Below, piece after piece: positions 1-8,230 of a stretch of 64,000 bases of DNA; position 1 is the stretch's first letter; each line of letters starts with the position of its first letter. Under the pieces are notes generated by a model. The model searched no databases. It saw only the letters and a list, made by a program, of their open reading frames with translations, and was not told where the DNA came from. This DNA comes from Streptomyces sp. NBC_00353 (GTDB taxonomy: Bacteria; Actinomycetota; Actinomycetes; Streptomycetales; Streptomycetaceae). The DNA lies in assembly GCF_036108815.1 (NCBI RefSeq), contig NZ_CP107985.1:6445501-6509500 (forward strand). The letters run 5' to 3'. The translations under genes were made by a program, and so were the position numbers.

Positions 1-324
1 GGACAGTATGTGGCCAACCTCGCCGACGGTCCGCCGCTGGCCCATCTGCGCGGCCAGATCGCCACCGCCGCCACCGTCTTCCCGGAGCTGGCACTCGCCG
101 CCGATCCGGCCGTGCTGCGAGGCCGCCGCTTCGGCAACGCCGTGCTGCTCGCCTCGGCGCTCCCGCTCAAGGTCGCCGAACTTACCCGCCGGGTCGCCAC
201 CGACCCGCACCCCGGACGCGTCGAACACGGCAAGGAGCTCGCCGACTTCACCGGCGGCGCGGCACCGGTGAGCGATGCGGACGCCCGTCCGTCACCCGCG
301 CCTCCGCCCTCCGCCTTCGAATGA
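1..324 (+). CDS. C-terminal part of a spermidine/spermine synthase-like protein (5' end outside window)
   Basis: The reading frame is open from base 1 and ends with TGA at 322-324, so only about 107 C-terminal residues are present. The stretch AHLRGQIATAATVFPEL followed by LRGRRFGNAVLLAS resembles the end of the methyltransferase fold of actinobacterial spermidine-synthase-like proteins, where a candidate ORF for the aminopropyl-transfer fold closes with 'RGRRFGN'. The last 20 residues are Pro/Ala/Ser-rich and probably disordered. The catalytic core lies outside the window, so the substrate cannot be judged; many Streptomyces homologues lack the polyamine-binding residues and are of unknown function. 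The family call is from memory of similar sequences. The next gene is convergent, only 11 bases away. Confidence 0.6.
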   Translation, partial: GQYVANLADGPPLAHLRGQIATAATVFPELALAADPAVLRGRRFGNAVLLASALPLKVAELTRRVATDPHPGRVEHGKELADFTGGAAPVSDADARPSPAPPPSAFE

Positions 325-335
325 GCGGCCGGTGA

Positions 336-875
336 TCAGACGATCTCGACCATCGGCGGATGGTCGTTCCAGGTACAGAAGACCGACACCGTCGTCCCGT
401 CATCGGTGGTGAAGTTCACCCGGATCCAGGTCGTGTTCGTCCAGACCCGCATCGACCAGCCCGGGTCCGGTGTCGCCGAGACGAGCTTCGCCCAGTCGGC
501 GCCGAGCTCGAAGACGACCCGCCCGCCGTCCGTCGGGTAGCTCTTGACCGTGCCGGAGGGCTTGGCCGGGCGCGGGGCCGACGGGCTGCTCGACGGGGTG
601 CGGGACGGTTGCCGGGGCGGGGTCGTGGACGGCTTCGGAGTGGTACGAGGGGTGCTGCTGGGCGTCGGCGCCGGCGACGACGGCGGGCGGCTGGTCGAGG
701 ACGACAACGCGCCCGCTCCGCTGTGGCTGTCACGGGCGCTCGCGGAGATGGGCACCGCGCGCGGCGGGTCGTACGCCGTCCCCGCCATCACCGTGTGCAC
801 ACCCCACCACGACAGCGTGACCGCAGCGCCGGTGGCGAGCGACCACGCGAGCGCGTGTACGAGTCCTCGTTGCAT
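336..875 (-). CDS. Membrane-anchored or secreted protein with a Pro/Ser/Thr-rich linker, next to a two-component system
   Basis: No known family was recognised. ATG at 875 is chosen because an AGGA sequence lies about 8 bases before it; an ATG at 884 is also possible. The product is about 179 residues. An N-terminal hydrophobic segment (LAWSLATGAAVTLSWWGVHTV) looks like a signal anchor. Then follows a long low-complexity linker rich in Ser, Pro and Thr, and a compact C-terminal domain of about 75 residues that includes DGGRVVFELG, WTNTTWIRVNF and VSVFCTWND. This layout suggests a domain displayed outside the membrane on a flexible stalk. The gene is divergent from the adjacent response regulator, 89 bases away, so it could be its target or an accessory sensor; that is inference only. 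Confidence 0.6.
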   Translation of the reverse strand: MQRGLVHALAWSLATGAAVTLSWWGVHTVMAGTAYDPPRAVPISASARDSHSGAGALSSSTSRPPSSPAPTPSSTPRTTPKPSTTPPRQPSRTPSSSPSAPRPAKPSGTVKSYPTDGGRVVFELGADWAKLVSATPDPGWSMRVWTNTTWIRVNFTTDDGTTVSVFCTWNDHPPMVEIV

Positions 876-964
876 CCGGCACATCCTGCACCACAGGGCC
901 CCGTGCTGTCCCCGTACCCACACGGACAGGACCGCGGGCCGGTCAATGGCGTACGGTGCCGCCC

Positions 965-1684
965 ATGCCAAGTGTGCTCGTGGTCGAGGACGACCAGTTC
1001 GTACGTTCCGCCCTCATCCGGCACCTGACCGAGGCCTCCCATACGGTACGGAGTGTCGGCACCGCGCTGGAAGCGCTGCGCGAAGTCGCCCACTTCCGAT
1101 TCGATGTGGTCATCCTCGATCTCGGTCTGCCCGACCTCGACGGATCCGAGGCGCTGAAGATGCTCCGCGGCATCACCGACGTACCCGTGATCATCGCGAC
1201 CGCGCGGGACGACGAGAGCGAAATCGTCCGACTGCTGAACGACGGCGCCGACGACTACCTGATCAAGCCGTTCTCGGTGGAACACCTGTCGGCGCGAATG
1301 GCTGCCGTGCTGCGCCGTTCGCGCGCCGCCGGGGGTGGGGCACCGCCGCCGAGTGTCATCCAGGTCGGCGGACTCTCCATCGATCCGCTGCGCCGCCAGG
1401 CCGAACTGGACGGCACCGCGCTCGACCTCACCCGCCGCGAGTTCGATCTGCTGACCTTTCTCGCCGGGCGCCCCGGGGTCGTCGTCCCGCGCAAGGAACT
1501 CCTGGCCGAGGTCTGGCAGCAGTCGTACGGTGACGACCAGACCATCGACGTCCATCTCTCCTGGCTGCGACGGAAGCTGGGCGAGACGGCGGCCAGGCCG
1601 CGTTATCTGCACACCCTGCGTGGCGTCGGCGTGAAACTCCAGCCGCCCGCGCTGCAGCCGCCGGACCCGGAGCAGCCCGTATGA
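965..1684 (+). CDS. OmpR/PhoB-family response regulator
   Basis: This is the DNA-binding half of a two-component system. Residues 1-115 form a receiver domain with the acidic pocket VVEDDQ, the phospho-acceptor Asp52 in VVILDLGLPDLDG, a Thr in IIATA and the conserved Lys in LIKPFS. After a short Gly/Pro linker comes a winged-helix domain (LDLTRREFDLLTFLAGRPGVVV ... HLSWLRRKLGE ... HTLRGVGVKL), typical of OmpR/PhoB proteins, which bind direct repeats. ATG 965 is preferred to GTG 956 because the receiver fold starts immediately after it. Its stop overlaps the start of the sensor kinase (ATGA at 1681-1684), implying coupled translation. The signal and regulon are unknown. Confidence 0.93.
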   Translation: MPSVLVVEDDQFVRSALIRHLTEASHTVRSVGTALEALREVAHFRFDVVILDLGLPDLDGSEALKMLRGITDVPVIIATARDDESEIVRLLNDGADDYLIKPFSVEHLSARMAAVLRRSRAAGGGAPPPSVIQVGGLSIDPLRRQAELDGTALDLTRREFDLLTFLAGRPGVVVPRKELLAEVWQQSYGDDQTIDVHLSWLRRKLGETAARPRYLHTLRGVGVKLQPPALQPPDPEQPV

Positions 1685-3099
1685 GATGGGCCCTGGTCAA
1701 GGTCTGCCTGGCCGTCACCGCGATGGTCGTCATCGCCTTCGCCGTACCGCTCGGTCTCGTCATCAAGGAGATGGCCCGCGACCGGGCCTTCTCCGACGCC
1801 GAGCGGCAGGCCGCCACGATCGGTCCGACCCTCTCCATCACCACCGACCGCGCCGAACTGGAGACGGCCGTCCTCACCACCGAGCCGGGCGGCGAGGGCC
1901 GGATGGCCGTCCACATCCCCGCCTCCGAGGAGCCGGACAGCCGGCCGCTGGAGATCGGCACCCGGCGCGCCACCCGTAAGGACGTGGAGACCGTACGCAC
2001 CTCGGGGCGCGCCTCGATCAGCGAGGTCACCGGCGGTTCCGCACTGCTCCAGCCGACCGCGCTGGGGTCCGGGGGTATCGCCGTCGTCGAGGTGTTCGTA
2101 CCCGAGGGCGAGGAGTCCAACGGGGTCGCCACCGCCTGGCTGATGCTGGCGGGCGTCGGCATCGCGCTGATCGTCGGCTCGGTCGCGGTCGCCGACCGGC
2201 TCGGCGTACGGATGGTGAAGCCCGCCCAGCGGCTCGCGGGCGCCGCCCACGACCTGGGGGAGGGCAGGCTGGGGACCAGGGTCCGCGAGGAGGGGCCGAC
2301 CGAACTGCGTTCCGCCGCCGTCGCGTTCAACTCCATGGCCGACCAGGTCGTGCAGCTCCTCGCCAACGAACGGGAACTGGCCGCCGACCTCTCGCACCGG
2401 CTGCGCACCCCGCTCACCGTCCTGCGCCTCAACGCCGCCTCGCTCGGCGAGGGCCCGGCCGCCGAGCAGACCCGGGCCGCCGTCGAGCAGCTGGAGCACG
2501 AGGTCGACACGATCATCCGCACCGCCCGCGAACAACGCCCCCAGACCCAGGGACTGAACAGTGGGCCCGGGGCCGGCTGCGATGCCTCCGAGGTGATCCG
2601 CGAGCGGATGGACTTCTGGTCTGCGCTCGCCGAGGACGAGGGGCGCGAAGTGCGCCTCGCGGGAGTGGACCGTACGGTACGGATCCCCGTCGCCCGGCCC
2701 GAACTCGTCGCCGCGCTCGATGCGTTGCTCGGCAACGTCTTCCGGCACACCCCGGAAGGCACCGCCTTCGCCGTCGACGTGCACCACAGCGGCGACGCCG
2801 TGATCGTGCTGGTCTCGGATGCGGGCGGCGGCATAGCGGACCCCAAGGCGGCGCTGGCGCGCGGCGGAAGCGGTGGGGGAGGGGCGCGGGGCTCGGTGGG
2901 CTCGACCGGGCTCGGGCTCGACATCGTCCGCCGTGTCGCGGAGTCCACCGGTGGCGATGTGCGGATCGGGCGGTCGGTGCTCGGCGGCACGGAGGTCCGC
3001 ATCTGGATCTGGCTCGACGGGCGTCGGCCCGGGCAGGGCGGGCGCCGTCGTCGGGTGGGCCGGCAGCGCCGCCGCCTCCGGTCCGCGGGCCGGTCTTAA
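1681..3099 (+). CDS. Two-component sensor histidine kinase (HAMP, HisKA, HATPase)
   Basis: The kinase partner of the preceding response regulator has 472 residues. An N-terminal membrane helix (about residues 5-25) is followed by an extracytoplasmic sensor of about 120 residues. A second helix (AWLMLAGVGIALIVGSVAVA) precedes a HAMP linker. The phospho-acceptor is His239 in ADLSHRLRTPLTVLRL. The ATP-binding domain shows an N-box (LLGNVFRHTPEGT), DAGGGI as G1, and STGLGLDIVRRVAES as the G2 region. A Gly/Ser insertion (RGGSGGGGARGS) lies between the ATP-lid motifs. The C-terminus is a basic, low-complexity tail. The last bases overlap the first CTTAAC half-site of a repeat upstream of the chitinase gene, which makes that gene a candidate target. 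Confidence 0.92.
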   Translation: MRWALVKVCLAVTAMVVIAFAVPLGLVIKEMARDRAFSDAERQAATIGPTLSITTDRAELETAVLTTEPGGEGRMAVHIPASEEPDSRPLEIGTRRATRKDVETVRTSGRASISEVTGGSALLQPTALGSGGIAVVEVFVPEGEESNGVATAWLMLAGVGIALIVGSVAVADRLGVRMVKPAQRLAGAAHDLGEGRLGTRVREEGPTELRSAAVAFNSMADQVVQLLANERELAADLSHRLRTPLTVLRLNAASLGEGPAAEQTRAAVEQLEHEVDTIIRTAREQRPQTQGLNSGPGAGCDASEVIRERMDFWSALAEDEGREVRLAGVDRTVRIPVARPELVAALDALLGNVFRHTPEGTAFAVDVHHSGDAVIVLVSDAGGGIADPKAALARGGSGGGGARGSVGSTGLGLDIVRRVAESTGGDVRIGRSVLGGTEVRIWIWLDGRRPGQGGRRRRVGRQRRRLRSAGRS

Positions 3100-3133
3100 C
3101 CAGCACCGATGCGTCCCTTAAGCGAACCCTAAG
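3095..3133. promoter_or_regulatory. 11-bp-phased CTTAAG-like repeats upstream of the chitinase gene
   Basis: CTTAAC (3095-3100), CTTAAG (3117-3122) and CCTAAG (3128-3133) start 22 and 11 bases apart, so all three face the same side of the helix. OmpR/PhoB-type regulators bind direct repeats with this spacing, and such a regulator is encoded just upstream. The first half-site overlaps the kinase stop codon. Binding is inferred, not shown. Confidence 0.4.
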
Positions 3134-3229
3134 AACATCAACTCATGCCCGGTACAGCCCATTTGCCGGTTTCCGTGCCGCTAGCGTGCTCCCGCACCCC
3201 CACCCCCGTACGACAGAGGCAGGCACGCA

Positions 3230-4711
3230 ATGGGCACCAGTACGCACCGGCGCACGGCGAGCACCAGGACCAAGGCGATCGGCGCCGTTGTCGCCGCGGC
3301 AGTGATCGGCTCCGCGGTCTTCGCCCTCACGGGCACGGCACAGGCCGCTTCGGTAGGTGCCGCGTACACCAGGACCAGCGGCTGGACGGGCGGCTACACC
3401 GGGCAGTACGTCGTCACCAACGACACCGACAAGGTCCAGACGGACTGGACACTCGAATTCGACCTGCCCGCGGGCACGAGGATCAGCTCCCTCTGGAACG
3501 GCGAACACACCGTCAGCGGCAACCACGTCACCGTGAAGCCCGCCGGCTGGAACAAGGAGCTGGCGCCCGGCAAGTCGGCCACCGTCGGCTTCGTCACCAC
3601 CTCGGACGGCACGGCGGCGGACCCGACCGGCTGCCTGATCAACAACACCAAGTGCTCCGTCGACACCGGAGCGACGCCGGAGCCCAGCGGACGCCCGACC
3701 GGGACCGCGACCCCGACTCCCACGGCCACCCCCACGGCCAAGCCCACGCAGACCGCCACGGCGACCCCCACCCCCACACCCACCCCCACCGCGACCGAGG
3801 GCGGCAGCGGTACGGCGGGCGGCGCCGGCTTCGCCCCGTACGTCGACACCTCCCTCTACCCGGCGTACGACCTGGTCGACACCGTCAGCAAGACGGGGGT
3901 GAAGGAGTTCAACCTCGCCTTCATCACCTCCGGCGGCAGCTGCGCCCCGCTCTGGGGCGGCGTCACCGCCCTCGGTGACGACCACGTCGCTTCCCAGATC
4001 GGCGCGCTGCGCGCCAAGGACGGCGACGTCCGGGTCTCCTTCGGCGGCGCGGCAGGCTCCGAACTGGCACTCAACTGCACCTCCGCCACCGACCTCGCCG
4101 CCGCGTACGGCAAGGTCATAGACACGTACAAGCTCACCAAGGTCGACTTCGACATCGAAGGCGGCGCGCTGCCCGACACGGCGGCCAACTCCCGCCGCGC
4201 CCAGGCGATCGCACAGCTCCAGAAGTCCCACCCGGCCCTCGACGTGTCCTTCACCCTGCCGGTCATGCCCGAGGGCCTCACCCAGCCGGGTGTGGACCTG
4301 ATCGCCGACGCGAAGAAGAACGGCGTCAAGGTCGGCGCCGTCAACATCATGGCGATGGACTACGGCGCCTCGTACAGCGGCGACATGGGCTCGTACGCGA
4401 TCCAGGCGGCGACCGCGACGCAGGCCCAGATCAAGGGTGTGCTGGGGCTGTCGGACGCGGCGGCGTGGAAGGCCGTGGCCGTCACCCCGATGATCGGTGT
4501 GAACGACGTCAGCACCGAGATCTTCAAGGTCGAGGACGCCACGCAGCTGGTGAAGTTCGCCCAGGAGAAGGGCCTGGGATGGCTGGCGATGTGGTCGGGC
4601 ACGCGGGACAAGGCGTGCGCGGGCGGGGCGAAGCCGTCGGCGGATGCGTCGTGCAGCTCGATCGTGCAGGAGCCGCTCGCCTTCACGAAGGCGTTCGGCG
4701 CGTACAAGTAG
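3230..4711 (+). CDS. Secreted chitinase: CBM2-type binding module plus GH18 domain
   Basis: The 493-residue exoenzyme is predicted to hydrolyse chitin. A signal peptide (basic start, AVVAAAVIGSAVFALTGTAQA) ends near residue 36. Residues 40-140 look like a family-2 carbohydrate-binding module (SGWTGGYTGQYVVTNDT, FDLPAGTRISSLWNGE, AGWNKELAPGKSATVGF). A Thr/Pro repeat linker spans about residues 148-190. The GH18 barrel runs from about 200 to the end. Its catalytic DxxDxDxE signature is seen as KVDFDIEG with Glu310 as the proton donor, plus FGGAAG and MAMDYG strands. The architecture matches Streptomyces ChiC-like or single-GH18 chitinases. ATG 3230 has a weak GAGG upstream. It stands alone, with a strong hairpin after it. 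Confidence 0.93.
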   Translation: MGTSTHRRTASTRTKAIGAVVAAAVIGSAVFALTGTAQAASVGAAYTRTSGWTGGYTGQYVVTNDTDKVQTDWTLEFDLPAGTRISSLWNGEHTVSGNHVTVKPAGWNKELAPGKSATVGFVTTSDGTAADPTGCLINNTKCSVDTGATPEPSGRPTGTATPTPTATPTAKPTQTATATPTPTPTPTATEGGSGTAGGAGFAPYVDTSLYPAYDLVDTVSKTGVKEFNLAFITSGGSCAPLWGGVTALGDDHVASQIGALRAKDGDVRVSFGGAAGSELALNCTSATDLAAAYGKVIDTYKLTKVDFDIEGGALPDTAANSRRAQAIAQLQKSHPALDVSFTLPVMPEGLTQPGVDLIADAKKNGVKVGAVNIMAMDYGASYSGDMGSYAIQAATATQAQIKGVLGLSDAAAWKAVAVTPMIGVNDVSTEIFKVEDATQLVKFAQEKGLGWLAMWSGTRDKACAGGAKPSADASCSSIVQEPLAFTKAFGAYK

Positions 4712-4822
4712 CTCTCTCCACCCCGCAGACCGCCACCCCCCCCGCGCGCATCCCGGCCGGCCCCACACCCCCCACATCCGGCCGGGGTGCGCCCCCTTTT
4801 TTTTGCGAAGCGGTTCCGACGT

Positions 4823-4865
4823 CGGTCGCCGGGCGGGCCTGATCTTCCGGCCCGCCCGGCGACCG
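4823..4865. terminator. Strong hairpin downstream of the chitinase gene
   Basis: A perfect 17-bp inverted repeat (4823-4839 with 4849-4865) encloses a 9-base loop. It lies about 110 bases after the chitinase stop and 30 bases before the leuA fragment's stop, so it can act in both directions. Confidence 0.75.
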
Positions 4866-4894
4866 AGGGCATCGCGTGGCCGCGACCCGCCCCG

Positions 4895-5100
4895 TCACAC
4901 CCTCCGGTTCACCGTGCCGAGCACCGCCGGGATCGACGCCGTCAGCACGGACGTGTCCTGCCCCGCGCCGCTCCCCACCGCACCGACCCGTCCACCCAGG
5001 ACTCCACGTATGCCCACGCCGGGCTGCGCTGTCCCGTCCCCGTCGCGTGTTCCGTGTAGTCCACGATGTGGACCTCCGCCCGGACCGAACCGGAGGCCAC
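4895..5100 (-). pseudogene. Frameshifted fragment of the 2-isopropylmalate synthase C-terminal regulatory domain
   Basis: Reading the minus strand from 5100, one frame gives VRAEVHIVDYTEHATGTG then AYVESWVDGSVRWG, and after a frame change near 4965-4985 another gives TSVLTASIPAVLGTVNR and a stop at 4895-4897. Joined, these match the order of motifs in the LeuA C-terminal allosteric domain (VDYxEHA, AAYVE, WGVG, ITASLxAVxxAVNR). No catalytic TIM-barrel sequence was found upstream, so this is a decayed 3' remnant about 70 residues long. The match is from knowledge of LeuA sequences, not an alignment. It sits in a gap between the chitinase and ceb genes. Confidence 0.6.
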
Positions 5101-5529
5101 GCCGACCCGGCTTCGCGCGCTGAACCCACCTCGGCGAACGCTGGGCCACAGGGCACCGCTTCACCTCGGCCGCACGGTTCGGAGGGAGAACGCGGATGCG
5201 GCCCAACGTGCCCCCTGGCTCCGCACCCTGTTCACCTTCCGGTGGGCGGGCGAGCAATATCCGGCCGTGGCCGAACCGGCCCGATGGTGCACGCAAAAAC
5301 AGCGCGGCTGGTCTGCTTCTGCCGGATTCCCGCCCCCTGTTCCGCTCCAGCACCTCGCCGGCCTGGGCGTATTCACGGGCGCGCGCCGTCGATGGGTGGC
5401 GCTCGAACGCTTAGGCAAGGCTTCGACCGGACACGGTCGCGTGACTTGCAGGACACACTCGGGCAACGGAACCGTCTTCAACTCTTGACACCCACCCCCT
5501 TGAGGCAGCAACCTTCCGGCATCGGCGCA
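5101..5529. other. Gap with no recognisable gene upstream of cebE
   Basis: Open frames exist on both strands, but none encodes a recognisable protein and codon third positions are not consistently G/C. The region may be decayed sequence related to the adjacent leuA fragment. TTGACA at 5485-5490 could be a -35 box, but no convincing -10 follows at normal spacing. Confidence 0.5.
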
Positions 5530-5543
5530 TGGGAGCGCTCCCA
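5530..5543. promoter_or_regulatory. CebR operator upstream of cebE
   Basis: A perfect 14-bp palindrome, TGGGAGCGCTCCCA, matches the published CebR-box consensus for cellobiose-responsive repression in Streptomyces. It lies 134 bases before the cebE start. The same box is found before bglC and cebR in this window. Confidence 0.9.
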
Positions 5544-5676
5544 CATCGCACGGGAAATTCTCGTGCGGACGGCACTGCCCGTGTCTTCCCCCCTGCAACA
5601 TCTGGCACTTGCACTCACCTGCGCGTACGGCGCGCAGTCAGAACGCCAGTCCCGCCCTGGAACAAGGAGTAGTGGA

Positions 5677-7005
5677 ATGCGTATCACCCGCACCGCCGCC
5701 GGCCGGCGTCGCAGAGCCGCGCTGGTGGCCACCACGGGCCTGACGGCCACCGCCCTGTTGCTGACCGGATGCAGCGACTCGGACTCATCGGACTCCAGCG
5801 GGAGCTCCGACGCAAACGGGAAGATCACGTTGACCGTCGCCGACTTCGGGCAGTTCGGTTACAAGGAAGCGGGTCTCTTCGCCAAGTACCACGAGCTCCA
5901 CCCGAACATCACGGTCAAGGAGGACGTCACCGCCGACGAGAAGGTCTACTACCCCAAGCTGCTCCAGCAGCTGAACTCGGGCAGCGGGCTGGCGGACGTC
6001 CAGGGCCTCGAGGTCGGCCGGATCAAGGAGCTCGTCGACACCAAGGCGGACCAGTTCGCCGATCTCAGCAAGGTGATCAACGTCGACGACTGGGTGTCCT
6101 GGAAGGAGAAGCAGGCCACCACGCCCGACGGAAAGGTGATCGGTGCCGGTACCGACATCGGACCGATGTCGCTCTGCTACAACACCGACCTCTTCAAGAA
6201 GGCCGGTCTGCCGACCGACCGCGACGAGGTCGCCGCGAAGGTCGCCGGGGGCTGGGAGGACTACCTCAAGCTCGGTGAGGAGTACAAGAAGAAGGCCCCC
6301 AAGGGCACCTTCTTCATGGACTCCGCCAGCGCGATGTTCAACGCCGTCGTCAGCTCGAACGCGCAGCAGTACTACGACGAGAGCGGCAAGGCGATCTACA
6401 AGGACAGCCCCAGCGTGAAGCAGGGCTGGAACCTGGCGGCCGAGGCGGCGGACAAGAAGCTGACGCAGGGCCTCGCCCAGTTCAACGACCCGTGGAAGGC
6501 CGCCCTGCGCAAGGGAACCATCGCCACCGTGGCCTGCCCCGCCTGGATGGCCGGTCAGATCTCGATCAACGCCGGTGACGCCAACAAGGGCAAGTGGAGC
6601 ATCACCACCGCGCCCGGCGCGACGGCTGCCAACTGGGGCGGCTCGTTCCTCGGCGTGCCCAAGTCGGGCAAGAACGTCGACGAGGCCACCAAGCTCGTCA
6701 AGTGGCTGACCGCCCCCGAGCAGCAGGCCGCCGTCTTCAAGGCGATCGGCAGCTTCCCGTCCAACAAGGGCGCGTACGAACTGCCCGACGTGAAGAACGC
6801 CAAGCTCCCGTACTTCAACGACGCGCCGATCGGCCAGATCTACGCGGGCGAGGCCAAGTCCATCCCCGAGACCGTTCTCGGCCCGAAGGACGGCGTCATC
6901 AAGGACACCATCTCCACCCAGATCAACAACATGGAGCAGCGCGGCACCAGCCCCGACGACGCGTGGAAGGCAGCGACCGAGGCGATCGACAAGGCGATCG
7001 GCTGA
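5677..7005 (+). CDS. cebE: Cellobiose/cello-oligosaccharide ABC transporter substrate-binding lipoprotein
   Basis: This is the extracellular sugar receptor of the Ceb importer, 442 residues. ATG 5677 follows AAGGAG, and the frame upstream of it is non-coding. The lipoprotein signal has a basic N-terminus, a hydrophobic core and a lipobox LLTGC near residue 31. A Ser/Asp-rich linker then leads to a family-1 solute-binding fold (ITLTVADFGQFGYKEAGLFAKYHELHPNITVKE, GTDIGPMSLCYNTDLFKKAG, WGGSFLGVPKSGKN). The name rests on context: CebR box, two permeases, beta-glucosidase and LacI gene in the ceb order. Hairpins after the stop probably give more receptor than permease mRNA. Confidence 0.92.
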   Translation: MRITRTAAGRRRRAALVATTGLTATALLLTGCSDSDSSDSSGSSDANGKITLTVADFGQFGYKEAGLFAKYHELHPNITVKEDVTADEKVYYPKLLQQLNSGSGLADVQGLEVGRIKELVDTKADQFADLSKVINVDDWVSWKEKQATTPDGKVIGAGTDIGPMSLCYNTDLFKKAGLPTDRDEVAAKVAGGWEDYLKLGEEYKKKAPKGTFFMDSASAMFNAVVSSNAQQYYDESGKAIYKDSPSVKQGWNLAAEAADKKLTQGLAQFNDPWKAALRKGTIATVACPAWMAGQISINAGDANKGKWSITTAPGATAANWGGSFLGVPKSGKNVDEATKLVKWLTAPEQQAAVFKAIGSFPSNKGAYELPDVKNAKLPYFNDAPIGQIYAGEAKSIPETVLGPKDGVIKDTISTQINNMEQRGTSPDDAWKAATEAIDKAIG

Positions 7006-7016
7006 CGGTCGCAGCA

Positions 7017-7140
7017 GCGGGCGGCCCCCGGGCCGCCCGCACCTGCGTGTCCCCACCCCGTGGGGCACCGGGGCCGCGCACAGCCTGTCTCCCGATGGGC
7101 GTGCACGGGGCGGCCGGGTATCTCCCCGGCCGCCCCGTGC
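7017..7140 (+). terminator. Two intercistronic hairpins between cebE and cebF
   Basis: An 11-bp GC stem (7017-7027 with 7030-7040) and a perfect 16-bp stem (7103-7118 with 7125-7140, 6-base loop) lie in the 211-base gap. No U-run follows either. They may partly terminate transcription or protect the cebE mRNA 3' end, as is common after binding-protein genes. Confidence 0.6.
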
Positions 7141-7216
7141 GAGCCCACCGCACGCGCCTTCGGCCCATCCAGCCCCGTACCCGGGTAACCAGCAATCCAG
7201 GGAAGGACTCCCGCCC

Positions 7217-8215
7217 GTGGCCACCTCGACTCCCACCCGGGATGCATACGCCCCGCCACCCCGCGGTTCCCAGCAGACACCGGCGAACGCCCGCCGACAG
7301 ACGTGGCGGAGCCGGCTCTGGCGGTTCGACGACAAGGCATCGCCGTACGCCTACATAGCCCCGTTCTTCCTCGTCTTCGGTGCTTTCGGGCTCTATCCGC
7401 TGGTCTACACCGGCTGGATCGCCCTGCACCGGGTGGAGATGACCGGACTGAACCAGATGGAATGGGTCGGCTGGGACAACTTCGACAAGATCCTGCACGA
7501 CTCGGAGTTCTGGACGGCCGTCAGCAACACCTTCCTGATCGGTGTCATGTCGACGGTCCCGCAGCTGCTCGTCGCACTGGGCCTGGCCCATCTGCTGAAC
7601 TACAAGCTCCGCGCCAGCACCTTCTGGCGGACGGTCGTCCTCACCCCGTACGCCACCTCGGTGGCCTCCGCGGCCCTCGTCTTCGCCCTGGTCTTCCGGG
7701 CCGACGGCGGTCTGCTGAACTGGGCGCTGCACTTCGTCGGCCTCGGTGACACCAACTGGGTCAACGGGCACTGGACGTCCAAGATCGCCATCTCGGTCAT
7801 CGTGATCTGGCGCTGGACCGGCTACAACACCCTGATCTACCTGGCCGCGATGCAGGCGGTACCGACCGATCTGTACGAGGCGGCCTCGCTCGACGGAGCC
7901 TCGCGCTGGCAGCAGTTCCGCAAGGTGACGATTCCCTCGCTGCGGCCCACGATCCTCTTCACGATCGTCATCTCGACCATCGGTTCCATGCAGCTGTTCG
8001 GCGAGCCCCTGCTGCTGGAGGGCGGCACCCTCGGCGCGACCGGAGGCAACGAGAATCAGTACGAGACCCTCAGCGTCTACCTCTACAACTACGGCTGGAA
8101 CCTGGGGCATCTCGGTCCGGCCGCCGCAGTGGCCTGGGCGATGCTCGCCCTCCTGCTGATCATCGCCGCGGTCAACTGGCTCATCGGCCGCTTCGTACGC
8201 AAATCCGCGGCCTGA
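7217..8215 (+). CDS. cebF: Cellobiose ABC transporter permease
   Basis: The first membrane subunit of the Ceb importer has 332 residues and belongs to the MalF-like family. GTG 7217 follows GGAAGGA. After a cytoplasmic N-terminus of about 50 residues come six or so membrane helices. The EAA loop that contacts the ATPase is visible as YEAASLDGASRWQQFRKVTIPSLRP. No ATPase gene is present in the cluster; in Streptomyces this class is energised by the shared ATPase MsiK encoded elsewhere. The gene is followed 15 bases later by the second permease. Confidence 0.92.
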   Translation: MATSTPTRDAYAPPPRGSQQTPANARRQTWRSRLWRFDDKASPYAYIAPFFLVFGAFGLYPLVYTGWIALHRVEMTGLNQMEWVGWDNFDKILHDSEFWTAVSNTFLIGVMSTVPQLLVALGLAHLLNYKLRASTFWRTVVLTPYATSVASAALVFALVFRADGGLLNWALHFVGLGDTNWVNGHWTSKIAISVIVIWRWTGYNTLIYLAAMQAVPTDLYEAASLDGASRWQQFRKVTIPSLRPTILFTIVISTIGSMQLFGEPLLLEGGTLGATGGNENQYETLSVYLYNYGWNLGHLGPAAAVAWAMLALLLIIAAVNWLIGRFVRKSAA

Positions 8216-8230
8216 CCGGGAGCGATATCC

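Noticed and set aside
3700..3800. Short tandem ACCCCC-type repeats
   Set aside because: They encode the Thr/Pro linker between the two chitinase domains, so the repeat is explained by the protein.
5485..5513. TTGACA as the cebE -35 element
   Set aside because: No acceptable -10 hexamer lies at 16-19 bases, so it was not listed as a promoter.
4876..5676. Upstream extension of the cebE reading frame by 267 codons
   Set aside because: The extension is not coding-like, and the lipoprotein signal with an AAGGAG site clearly starts at 5677. The CebR operator also lies inside it.
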